Position numbers and translations under genes: made by a program. A stretch of DNA of 11,679 nt from an uncultured Emergencia sp. (GTDB lineage Bacteria; Bacillota; Clostridia; Peptostreptococcales; Anaerovoracaceae): positions 1-11,679 of the forward strand of contig CABSEO010000024.1 in the NCBI GenBank assembly GCA_902476665.1, read 5' to 3'. The notes under the pieces were generated by a model. That model was not told where the DNA came from and did no database searches. It worked only from the letters and a program-made list of their open reading frames with translations. This document shows positions 1 through 6,104 of this stretch, piece by piece; position 1 is the stretch's first letter, and each line of letters starts with the position of its first letter.

Positions 1-602
1 TGCCCTGCCATAGTTCCTGCAGCTTTTCTTGCTTCAAAATCAGCAACTTCCATACCGATACCCTGTTCTTCCATTACAGCAGGTCCGAATGGAGATAAGC
101 TGTTTACTCTTCTGGAAACAATGTGATCAACAGATTCGCAAGCGCCTGTCCACAGAATTACCAGCAGGTCCATGATCAGACCAGGGTTGATACCTGTTCC
201 CAGTACAGTTACGCCGTTCTTCTTTGCGATTTCATCCAGCTGTTTTGCAAGCTGAGGTTCCTGAGCCTGCGGATAAGCCATTTCTTCAGCAGAAGTAATT
301 ACGTTGATGCCTCTTTCCATTACGAAAACAAGCTTGTCATATACATCTTTAGTGAAAGAGTTTGTGCAAACGACTACGATGTCTGCAGCTCCCGGTTTGA
401 TTACTTCTTCAGGAGTTCCAACAATAACGTCTTCTCTGTCTCCCTTTTCGATACCAGGCACTACATCATACAGGCTCTTACCGATTTTTTCGCCGATGTC
501 AATAGCGCCAACGATATCAACACCCTGTTTCTTTACTAACATTTTACCGATTCCGCCGCCCATAGCGCCTAATCCCCAAAGGATTACTTTTACATTTTTC
601 AT
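1..602 (-). CDS. ord: 2,4-diaminopentanoate dehydrogenase, 3' end cut by window edge
   Basis: Two hundred codons of the N-terminal part are present; the gene runs off the left edge. The ATG at 602 follows AAGGAG with an 8-base spacer. Residues 8-18 (LWGLGAMGGGI) form a Rossmann GxGxxG nucleotide site in a DapB-like fold. The stretches EEMAYP (106-111), GTGINPGLIMD (135-145) and NSLSPFG (167-173) match what I recall of the Ord family. Known role: NAD(P)-dependent oxidative deamination of 2,4-diaminopentanoate to 2-amino-4-oxopentanoate, in the cytoplasm, in the oxidative branch of ornithine fermentation. The thiolase genes ortA/ortB and aminomutase genes oraS/oraE often follow and would lie off the left edge. 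A sigma-54 promoter and a neighbouring activator gene fit an inducible catabolic operon. Codon use (repeated GTA, GCT, CTG, GGC) looks like that of a highly expressed gene. Another DapB-like amino acid dehydrogenase remains possible. Confidence 0.8.
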   Translation of the reverse strand, partial: MKNVKVILWGLGAMGGGIGKMLVKKQGVDIVGAIDIGEKIGKSLYDVVPGIEKGDREDVIVGTPEEVIKPGAADIVVVCTNSFTKDVYDKLVFVMERGINVITSAEEMAYPQAQEPQLAKQLDEIAKKNGVTVLGTGINPGLIMDLLVILWTGACESVDHIVSRRVNSLSPFGPAVMEEQGIGMEVADFEARKAAGTMAG

Positions 603-683
603 TTGCTTTTCTCTCCTTTTCTTTTTATAAAAACAATAAACCGTGACATTAGTAACCGCATTTTCATGCGCATCTATATATAG

Positions 684-700
684 AGCAATTTCTATGCCAA
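684..700 (-). promoter_or_regulatory. Sigma-54 (-24/-12) promoter of the ord operon
   Basis: On the minus strand this reads TTGGCATAGAAATTGCT. GG and GC are separated by exactly 10 bases, as required for sigma-54 RNA polymerase, and the flanking bases fit the TTGGCAY-N5-TTGCW consensus. The predicted start site is near 673, giving a leader of about 70 nt before ord. Activation would need the AAA+ activator encoded just upstream. Confidence 0.88.
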
Positions 701-742
701 CCCTAATTTGTATACATTATACCCTATATGGTTGTATTTCCC

Positions 743-787
743 AAAAAAATAGTGGTTTTTCTTGTTAAAATCGTTGAAAAACCACTA
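743..787 (-). terminator. Rho-independent terminator of the sigma-54 activator gene
   Basis: A perfect 12-bp inverted repeat (750-761 and 776-787, arm TAGTGGTTTTTC) encloses a 14-nt loop. Read leftward it is followed by seven T (749-743). It lies 111 bp beyond the activator stop codon and before the ord promoter, so it would stop read-through into ord. The stem is AT-rich, so its strength is uncertain. A protein-binding dyad is the alternative, but the T-run favours a terminator. Confidence 0.65.
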
Positions 788-844
788 AATATATTTGTGA
801 ATGTTTGGATAATTCTACCTACTTCTGCAGTGCTGTTGAACTTA

Positions 845-862
845 GTGCAATTTTTTTTGCAC
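845..862. promoter_or_regulatory. Upstream activator site 1 (GTGCAA-N6-TTGCAC)
   Basis: Perfect 6-bp inverted repeat around a T6 spacer, centred about 180 bp upstream of the predicted ord start site, a normal distance for a sigma-54 enhancer. The same dyad recurs at 868-885 and 2334-2351, always beside the activator gene. The assignment to that activator is inferred. Confidence 0.72.
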
Positions 863-867
863 TTTTT

Positions 868-885
868 ATGCAATTTTTTTTGCAC
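868..885. promoter_or_regulatory. Upstream activator site 2 (ATGCAA-N6-TTGCAC)
   Basis: Second copy of the dyad, exactly 23 bp from the first in tandem and centred about 204 bp upstream of the predicted ord start. The core TGCAA-N6-TTGCA is perfect; only the outermost pair differs. Spacing near two helical turns would place two activator dimers on roughly the same face. Confidence 0.72.
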
Positions 886-897
886 CTAGCTATCCGT

Positions 898-2289
898 TTA
901 CCCTCTGATCCCATATTTTTTTAATTTATGCTGCAAAGTCTGTCTCTTAATATGTAAAGCCTGCGCAGTCCTTGAAATATTACCGCCCTCAGTGATCATG
1001 ACTTCTCGAATAATCTCTTCCTCCAGATTTGCAAGATACTCATCCAATGGACCTTTCCTGTCCCACTGTTCCACATCTGCGCCGATAGCCTTGACCTGCA
1101 TTGGCATCTGCAGTAGCTTCTCTGAAAGCACATGTTCTTTATCTGCCATGGCTACAGACTGCATGATAATATTCTCAAGCTCTCTGACATTACCGGGATA
1201 ATCATATTCCACCAGTCGCTCCAAAGCTTTATCGGACACCATCCAGACCTCCTTGCCGAAACGCTCATTGTGTTTTTCCAGAAGCTTTTCTGTCAGAATG
1301 GGAATATCATCCTTGTGACTTCTCAGCGGCGGAATCAGAATGTTTACCACATTAAGCCTGAAATACAGGTCTTTTCTCAGCTTTCCCTCCTCCATCAGCT
1401 TTTCCGGCGGTTCATTGACTGTAGCAATAATTCTTACATCTATAGGAATATCTTTGGTTCCTCCGACTCTTCGGATATAATCCTCCTGCAGAACACGAAG
1501 CAGTTTGCTCTGCAGCTCATAAGGCATAGAGTTTATTTCATCCAGTAAAAGTGTTCCTCCGCTGGCCTGCTCAAAAAGTCCTATACGATCGGTAGCCCCG
1601 GTAAATCCACCTTTTGTAGTACCGAACAAAATGCCTTCCAGCAGTGATTCCGGCAAAGCAGCACAGTTTTGTGCCAGAAAAGGCTTGTTTTTACGGTCGC
1701 TGGCATAATGAATACTTTGAGCGATAAGCTCTTTGCCGGTTCCTGTTTCACCATAGATAAAGACAGATGCGTTGTTTCCCGCGGCTCTTTTTGCACGCTC
1801 CAGTGCCTGCCTGAAAACCGGACTGTTACCGATAATATCATCAAAAGTATATTTTCTGATCTTCGGTTTTACCTCATGAGGTTTAATCTCTTTTTCACGA
1901 AGCTTCAAAATTGTATCGCTCATGGACCGGATATTTGTAATATCTTTAGCAATTTCAACCGCTGCAATAGTCCTTCCCTCATGAATTACAGGCATCGTGC
2001 TGTTGATAGTCGTAACTTCTTTTCCATACAGATTAGTGTAGGACTGCTGCTTATTTTTAATGGCCACGTTTTTTTTCAACGCCTGATACATGGTGCTCTC
2101 CTCCAGCTTAACTCCCGGAAATGCCTGGGAAAACTGCTTTCCCACCACATCATCTATGTGAATCTGCTCTATATCTGCCATAGCATCATTGTAGAAAATG
2201 CCCACTCCGTCCGAATCCACCACATATACACCTATATCGATATTTCTGATCAGTTCCTCTAAGATTTTTTTATATTCTTCTGCCTGCAA
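898..2289 (-). CDS. PAS-containing sigma-54-dependent activator, likely of ornithine fermentation
   Basis: The 463-residue protein has the layout of a RocR-like enhancer-binding protein. A PAS-like sensor domain spans about 8-118. The AAA+ domain follows, with Walker A GETGTGKE (180-187), a sigma-54 contact loop GGFTGA (227-232, a variant of GAFTGA), Walker B GTLLLDEIN (245-253) and arginines in LRKDLYFRL (304-312). A Fis-type helix-turn-helix lies at about 435-460 (GGNISRTAQAL...RQTLQHKLKKYG). The start is TTG at 2289: GGAGG lies 8 bases upstream, an in-frame TGA directly precedes it, and the next in-frame Met is residue 36. An ATG four bases upstream is out of frame. Its position beside a sigma-54 promoter and paired dyads suggests that it activates ord; the PAS ligand is unknown. 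It diverges from the ArsR-type gene. Confidence 0.92.
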   Translation of the reverse strand: MQAEEYKKILEELIRNIDIGVYVVDSDGVGIFYNDAMADIEQIHIDDVVGKQFSQAFPGVKLEESTMYQALKKNVAIKNKQQSYTNLYGKEVTTINSTMPVIHEGRTIAAVEIAKDITNIRSMSDTILKLREKEIKPHEVKPKIRKYTFDDIIGNSPVFRQALERAKRAAGNNASVFIYGETGTGKELIAQSIHYASDRKNKPFLAQNCAALPESLLEGILFGTTKGGFTGATDRIGLFEQASGGTLLLDEINSMPYELQSKLLRVLQEDYIRRVGGTKDIPIDVRIIATVNEPPEKLMEEGKLRKDLYFRLNVVNILIPPLRSHKDDIPILTEKLLEKHNERFGKEVWMVSDKALERLVEYDYPGNVRELENIIMQSVAMADKEHVLSEKLLQMPMQVKAIGADVEQWDRKGPLDEYLANLEEEIIREVMITEGGNISRTAQALHIKRQTLQHKLKKYGIRG

Positions 2290-2310
2290 TCATCACACCT
2301 CCTTTTCTAT

Positions 2311-2339
2311 AGTTTACACGATTTTTCGTCCATATGCAA
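2311..2339 (-). promoter_or_regulatory. Possible sigma-A promoter of the activator gene
   Basis: On the minus strand TTGCAT (2339-2334) and TAAACT (2316-2311) are 17 bp apart, 22-50 bp upstream of the TTG start. Each hexamer is a weak match (3/6 and 4/6). The -35 coincides with one arm of the third activator dyad, which would allow autorepression. Confidence 0.45.
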
Positions 2340-2351
2340 ATATTTTTGCAC
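2334..2351. promoter_or_regulatory. Third activator-type dyad (ATGCAA-N6-TTGCAC) in the activator promoter
   Basis: Same dyad as at 868-885 including outer bases, with spacer ATATTT instead of T6, so the match is not just a product of the T-runs. It overlaps the proposed -35 of the activator gene, 45-62 bp upstream of its start. An isolated half-site GTGCAA lies at 2396-2401. A role in autoregulation is inferred. Confidence 0.65.
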
Positions 2352-2423
2352 CCGGTTTTATTGTTTATTATGTGCCTTACAGACCGTTTTTCTTTGTGCA
2401 AAATCGTCATGTTTCTTGCTATT

Positions 2424-2452
2424 TCGACAAAAATATTGTATATTGATATGTA
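2424..2452 (+). promoter_or_regulatory. Promoter of the ArsR-type gene (extended -10)
   Basis: TCGACA (2424-2429, 5/6 to TTGACA), a 17-bp spacer, then TATGTA (2447-2452, 4/6) with an upstream TG at 2444-2445 giving an extended -10. The predicted start near 2459 leaves a short leader before the ATG at 2485. Confidence 0.5.
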
Positions 2453-2484
2453 TGGTTTAATCGGCATAAGGGAGGATATAGATA

Positions 2485-2805
2485 ATGAGAATCAGAAAAG
2501 ATAATGATTTTGAGGAAAAGGATATTGAGCTGATCGCATCCGTATCCGACGCACTGGCCCATCCTGTACGCCTTCGGCTATTCCGCCATATTATGCAATG
2601 TAATAAATCAATGGAGACTGTATGCAATAAGGATTTGGTTGCAAGCTTTGATTATGCGCAGGCTACAATTTCCCAGCATATGAAAAAGCTGATTCAGTCA
2701 GGTCTTATTGAAGTTAAAAAGAAAGACAAATTTTCTTATTACTATGCTAATCTTGGTATACTGATGCAGTATATCAATGTAACAAAAAAGTATTCCGTAA
2801 TTTAA
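2485..2805 (+). CDS. ArsR-family winged-helix transcriptional regulator
   Basis: This 106-residue cytoplasmic DNA-binding protein has the compact ArsR layout. The helix SDALAHPVRLRLFRHI (21-36) resembles the family's start. The recognition helix region is about 50-75 (DLVASF...QATISQHMKKLIQSGLI), followed by the wing EVKKKDKFSYYYAN (76-89). GGAGG sits 9 bases before the ATG. The classic metal-binding ELCVCDL motif is absent; the only cysteines are C39 and C47, so a metal ligand is not evident and a thiol-redox or other effector is possible. It diverges from the sigma-54 activator, and a short terminator follows, so it is probably monocistronic. Its target is unknown; its own promoter or the activator promoter are the nearest candidates. 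Confidence 0.85.
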   Translation: MRIRKDNDFEEKDIELIASVSDALAHPVRLRLFRHIMQCNKSMETVCNKDLVASFDYAQATISQHMKKLIQSGLIEVKKKDKFSYYYANLGILMQYINVTKKYSVI

Positions 2806-2806
2806 T

Positions 2807-2830
2807 AGGGCTGTATGCCCTGACTTTTTT
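2807..2830 (+). terminator. Rho-independent terminator of the ArsR-type gene
   Basis: AGGGC (2807-2811) and GCCCT (2817-2821) form a 5-bp stem with a 5-nt loop, then GAC and six T (2825-2830), directly after the stop codon. The stem is short but the position is typical. Confidence 0.6.
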
Positions 2831-2862
2831 AATCATCTATTCATCCAAGAAAGGGCTGCATG

Positions 2863-2892
2863 AAAAATGCCCCGGACCGATGCCGGGGCATT
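2863..2892 (-). terminator. GC-rich hairpin, possible leftward terminator
   Basis: A perfect 10-bp stem (2866-2875 and 2883-2892, core TGCCCCGG/CCGGGGCA) has a 7-nt loop. Read leftward it ends in a run of T (2867-2863); read rightward it has no T-run. It is about 285 bp beyond the stop codon of the Hrb-like gene and much more GC-rich than its surroundings. It may be a backup terminator or the relic of a lost gene. Confidence 0.45.
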
Positions 2893-3118
2893 AACTGCAA
2901 GATTTATTTCTGCATACTTTTTCATTAAAAATAAGGACGTTTGGGAATCGTCTCTTTTTTATTTTATTTTACTTTGGATTTTGGGATTTTATTTTTGGAC
3001 TTTGTGTTATGGGTTGAAACTTTCCCCAAACGTATTTTTACATCAATATTGTAACAAAATGTTTCTACTTTTGTCTTTGTAATTTCTTCTAATTTTTTTG
3101 TATTTTTTTTGTGAACAG

Positions 3119-3158
3119 AAAAAAATCCGAAATATTATCCGGATTTTTCTTTTTTTTT
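3119..3158. terminator. Bidirectional terminator after the Hrb-like gene
   Basis: AAAAATCCG (3121-3129) pairs with CGGATTTTT (3140-3148) around a 10-nt loop. Read leftward the stem ends in seven T (3125-3119); read rightward it is followed by nine T (3150-3158). It lies 19 bp past the stop codon of the leftward Hrb-like gene, ending the six-gene run. Confidence 0.75.
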
Positions 3159-3176
3159 ACATTTTTATTTTCAATA

Positions 3177-3788
3177 TTACTGCTTCGGACCAATAGGTTC
3201 GAAATCCTCAGCTCCATGCTTACATAGCGGACAAATAAAATCATCCGGTAAGGTTTCGCCTTCATATACATACCCGCAAATTCTGCATACATATCCTTTC
3301 GTTTGAGGTTCTGATGCAGGTTTAGGCTTGATATGATCAAAATAATACTGATAAGTTACAGACGGTACATCAGAGAGAACCTTTTCCTCTGTCACTTCTC
3401 CGATAAACATTCTATGTGTTCCCAGATCCACAGTTTCCTTCACACTGACTGAAATCATGGCATTAACTGCCTTCGTCACATAAAAGATACCGTTTTCCGC
3501 CCTCTGTGCGTCATTGAAATCGTTAAATTTTTCCGTATCTCTGCCGCTGGAGAATCCAAAATGCCTGAACACTTCAAAATCAGCTTCCTGTGTCAGAAAA
3601 GACAGATTAAATATTCCAGTCCGTTCTATCATTTCGCAGGTATAATTATTTTTATTTACACACACACTTACCTGCTTTGGCTGATCTGTTACCTGCATAG
3701 CAGTATTGACAATACAGCCGTTATCTTTTTCATTTTCTCTGGCAGTCAGCACATAGAGTCCATAACTGAACTTGAACATAGCACTCAT
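3177..3788 (-). CDS. Flavin-reductase/rubredoxin fusion (high-molecular-weight rubredoxin-like)
   Basis: A 203-residue two-domain redox protein. Residues 1-155 resemble the FMN-binding flavin-reductase-like domain (MFKFSYGLYVLTA at the start, then CIVNTAMQVTDQPKQVSVCVNKNNYT). Residues 165-200 form a rubredoxin-type iron site with C168, C171 (CRICG), C186 and C189 (CPLCK). This is the architecture of Hrb, known in acetogens as an NAD(P)H-linked electron donor, via FMN and a rubredoxin iron, to oxygen- or NO-reducing flavodiiron proteins. The ATG at 3788 was chosen because AAGGGG lies 6 bases upstream; a TTG 21 bases further upstream lacks such a site. It follows the rubredoxin gene by 24 bp and is last in the leftward run. 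Its partner oxidase is not in the window. The rubredoxin part is shorter than a free rubredoxin, as usual in this fusion. Confidence 0.88.
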   Translation of the reverse strand: MSAMFKFSYGLYVLTARENEKDNGCIVNTAMQVTDQPKQVSVCVNKNNYTCEMIERTGIFNLSFLTQEADFEVFRHFGFSSGRDTEKFNDFNDAQRAENGIFYVTKAVNAMISVSVKETVDLGTHRMFIGEVTEEKVLSDVPSVTYQYYFDHIKPKPASEPQTKGYVCRICGYVYEGETLPDDFICPLCKHGAEDFEPIGPKQ

Positions 3789-3812
3789 AGCAATCCCCTT
3801 TTCAGCCAACCG

Positions 3813-3977
3813 CTATTCCGCTTTTTCCTCGAAAACGTCTTTTCCCATACCACAGAGCGGGCAAGTCCAGTCTGCCGGCAGATCTTCAAAAGCAGTTCCC
3901 GGTTCAATTCCGTTGTCTGGATCTCCTACTGCCGGATCATACTCATAACCACATGCACCACATACATACTTTTTCAT
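3813..3977 (-). CDS. Rubredoxin (54 residues)
   Basis: A complete small rubredoxin: [15 protein letters not shown] at the start and [15 protein letters not shown] near the end. The four iron ligands are C6, C9, C39 and C42 in the two CxxC knuckles, and the aromatic residues Y4, Y11 and W37 of the core are in place. The length is standard. GAGGAGG precedes the ATG by 7 bases. It lies 21 bp after the PucR-type gene and 24 bp before the Hrb-like gene. It carries single electrons in the cytoplasm, typically to flavodiiron proteins, rubrerythrin or superoxide reductase. The pairing with the Hrb-like protein suggests an electron-transfer chain for oxygen or peroxide removal; that role is inferred. 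Confidence 0.95.
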   Translation of the reverse strand: MKKYVCGACGYEYDPAVGDPDNGIEPGTAFEDLPADWTCPLCGMGKDVFEEKAE

Positions 3978-3998
3978 AATAATTCCTCCTCTTTTCTG

Positions 3999-5162
3999 TT
4001 ATTGGCGATTTAATAAATATATTTTGATTGCAGCCGCCAGATTCTGATAAAACTCTTTTTCGTTTGCGTCAGGATCCAGCTTTTCCTGCAATTTACCAAT
4101 TCTGTAGCGAATTGTATTACGATGGCAGAACAAACGCTCTGCCGTCTTGATTGTGTCACCATTCGCCAGGATATATTCAACAGCGGTGCGCAGAAGCTCT
4201 GCACCCTTATCCTCATCTTCAAAAACAGGTGCCAGATACTCCTGCATATACTCTCTCATATTTCCTCTATGCATATCTGGAATGATTAGCTTGTATATAC
4301 CCAGATCTTTATAATATTTAACACTTTTTTTCTCGATTTCAGCTACCTTTTCTGTCCAGAAAGCCTGCCGCACTGCTTTGTCAAAAGGAATCTCCTTTTT
4401 CATCAGACGGCTGAAGCCCATAGTCAGTTCTTTTCCCATCAGCCCATAAGCAAGCAGTACATCATCCAGTAATACCAGAAGCTTGGCACTTTCCTCTTTA
4501 TCCTGAGACAAAAGAACAATAAAAGAATCTCTGTATTTTGCAATAAAAGTTTTACTGCTCAGTTTAATATCCGGTTTCCCTCGATGGATAGCATTGCGCA
4601 CCTGTCCGGCCGTCATATTTTTGCCTCGGATGCAGACGGCTGCAATATTGGCACAAAGCAGAGGATTCAGTTTCTCAAGTGCATCTTCCGCCTCTTTCTT
4701 TGAAAAGTCTCTTGTCAGAATCTCTTCAATCAGAGCCTCTGAACGAGTCAGAATATCATTCTGTTCAACAGTTTTCTTGACAGAAAAAATAATGTCTTCA
4801 AAGAATTCATCGCGACCAAATTCCAGAATGGGGAAGTCCATTCTTTCTGCATAATCCAGCGCTTCCTGAGGCAGTTCCTTAAAAAAAACGGGTTTATAGG
4901 CAAGAGCCTGCACGTTTTGCTGTATCAGACGTTTTACAGTATCCAGAATCAGCTCCGGTTTATCCTTTGCAAAGAGAAAGCTGGACAGAACCAGACTGTT
5001 TCCATTAAAACTGTTTTGTCTGTATTCCTCTCCCTCCTGTATAAACTCAAAATCCAGGATTTCTGTGGCAGTCACAGTCTTGTCCAGGCCTTTTTCTCCT
5101 GCCACCACCTTAAATTGCCGCATAACTTCCAGTCCCAATAATTCTCTGATACTAACTGCCAT
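3999..5162 (-). CDS. PucR-family transcriptional regulator
   Basis: The 387-residue protein has a PucR-type N-terminal sensor domain (about 5-125), a less conserved middle region (about 165-285) and a C-terminal PucR/CdaR-like helix-turn-helix at about 335-362 (GDTIKTAERLFCHRNTIRYRIGKLQEKL), the most diagnostic part. AAGGAG lies 5 bases before the ATG. Family members act as activators of purine, amino acid or sugar-acid catabolism, responding to small molecules. It lies inside the leftward run, 15 bp after the cysK-like gene and 21 bp before rubredoxin, so it is probably co-transcribed with both and may control them. No ligand can be assigned. Confidence 0.9.
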   Translation of the reverse strand: MAVSIRELLGLEVMRQFKVVAGEKGLDKTVTATEILDFEFIQEGEEYRQNSFNGNSLVLSSFLFAKDKPELILDTVKRLIQQNVQALAYKPVFFKELPQEALDYAERMDFPILEFGRDEFFEDIIFSVKKTVEQNDILTRSEALIEEILTRDFSKKEAEDALEKLNPLLCANIAAVCIRGKNMTAGQVRNAIHRGKPDIKLSSKTFIAKYRDSFIVLLSQDKEESAKLLVLLDDVLLAYGLMGKELTMGFSRLMKKEIPFDKAVRQAFWTEKVAEIEKKSVKYYKDLGIYKLIIPDMHRGNMREYMQEYLAPVFEDEDKGAELLRTAVEYILANGDTIKTAERLFCHRNTIRYRIGKLQEKLDPDANEKEFYQNLAAAIKIYLLNRQ

Positions 5163-5177
5163 ACAAGCTCCTTTACT

Positions 5178-6104
5178 TTATTCGCTGAATAATACGGTAG
5201 ATAAATACCGCTCTCCTGAATCAGGCAGAATGACCACTATATTTTTTCCTTTGTTTTCTTCCTTTCCGGAAAGCAGAGCTGCTGTATAAAGAGCTGCGCC
5301 TGAAGTAATTCCCGCCAGATAACCTTCTTCTCTGGCAAGTTTTCTTGCAAAAGCGTAAGCATCTTTCTCTTCTACTGTAATAATTTCATCTATCACGGTT
5401 CTGTCCAGAATCTCAGGTACAAAATTAGCACCGATACCCTGCAGATTATGCGGACCGCTCTTTCCCTGCGAAAGCAGCGGTGAATTCTTTGGTTCCACAG
5501 CGACTATCTTAATCTGCGGATTCTTTTCTTTTAAAAATTTTCCACAGCCTGTAATGGTGCCGCCTGTGCCTACGCCTGCCACAAAAATATCAACCTTTCC
5601 ATTAAGATCCTCCCAGATTTCAGGTCCGGTGGTTTCCTGATGGGCTCTGGCGTTGGCAGGATTCACAAACTGCCCGGCGATAATACTGCCAGGAATTTCT
5701 CTATGCAGTTCCTCTGCCTTTTCCACACTTCCCCGCATTCCTTTTGCACCTTCTGTCAGAATAACCTGTCCTCCATAAGCTGCAAGAAGCTTTCTTCTCT
5801 CTATGCTCATGGTTTCAGGCAGAACAAAGATCGTTTGATAGCCTCTGGCTGCACAGATAGCTGCAAGACCGATACCTGTATTTCCGCTAGTTGGCTCAAT
5901 TACCGTGCCGCCCGGTTTCAAAAGCCCCTTTTTTTCTGCATCTTCTATCATACTGAGCGCAGCTCTGTCTTTAATGCTCCCAGCCGGGTTAAAACCTTCC
6001 AGTTTGCCATAAAGAAAAGCATAGGATCCACAGCTTTTTTCAATTGAAGCCAGCCTTAAAAGCGGCGTTTTTCCAATAGTTTCAGTGATTTTTTGATAAA
6101 TCAT
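5178..6104 (-). CDS. cysK: Cysteine synthase (O-acetylserine sulfhydrylase) family PLP enzyme
   Basis: A 308-residue fold-type II PLP enzyme. The PLP lysine is K45 in NPAGSIKDR (39-47). PTSGNTG (71-77) is the substrate loop, GTGGT (179-183) binds the phosphate, and SGA (268-270) and PDSGERY (294-300) are typical of CysK. The expected reaction is O-acetylserine plus sulfide to cysteine plus acetate, in the cytoplasm. The ATG at 6104 follows GGGGGAGAGA; a TTG eight codons upstream would lie before this ribosome site and is less likely. The first 23 bases overlap the end of the PAP2 gene, suggesting translational coupling. Related enzymes using homocysteine, cystathionine or other substrates cannot be excluded by motif alone. 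Confidence 0.9.
   Translation of the reverse strand: MIYQKITETIGKTPLLRLASIEKSCGSYAFLYGKLEGFNPAGSIKDRAALSMIEDAEKKGLLKPGGTVIEPTSGNTGIGLAAICAARGYQTIFVLPETMSIERRKLLAAYGGQVILTEGAKGMRGSVEKAEELHREIPGSIIAGQFVNPANARAHQETTGPEIWEDLNGKVDIFVAGVGTGGTITGCGKFLKEKNPQIKIVAVEPKNSPLLSQGKSGPHNLQGIGANFVPEILDRTVIDEIITVEEKDAYAFARKLAREEGYLAGITSGAALYTAALLSGKEENKGKNIVVILPDSGERYLSTVLFSE

Larger units (their letters stand above)
2806..3176. other. Gene-free stretch between convergent genes
   Basis: This 371-bp stretch lies between the ArsR-type gene and the Hrb-like gene, which converge on it. It holds three hairpins (listed separately). Between them, about 2940-3118, is T-rich DNA with loose repeats of ATTTT and TTTGG. 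I see no convincing gene: a 71-codon rightward reading frame at 2867-3082 begins inside a hairpin, lacks a ribosome binding site and encodes an aromatic-rich low-complexity peptide. Confidence 0.7.

Noticed and set aside
123..630. Two rightward reading frames opposite the ord gene
   Set aside because: They are antisense shadows of a strongly conserved coding sequence and lack ribosome binding sites; the minus strand has the recognisable protein.
750..787. 12-bp inverted repeat as the activator binding site
   Set aside because: It occurs once, has a 14-nt loop and a T7 tail on the activator strand, so a terminator fits better; the TGCAA-N6-TTGCA dyads are the repeated element.
2270..2467. Small leftward frame with ATG just upstream of the activator TTG
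   Set aside because: It overlaps the promoter region and the activator start in another frame, and resembles no known family; the TTG has the better-placed ribosome site.
2867..3082. 71-codon rightward reading frame in the gene-free stretch
   Set aside because: The ATG lies inside a GC-rich hairpin, no ribosome binding site precedes it, and the translated text is a T-rich, aromatic low-complexity peptide.
4486..4505. TTGGCAC resembling a sigma-54 -24 element
   Set aside because: There is no GC at the required 10-base distance, and it lies inside the PucR-type coding sequence.
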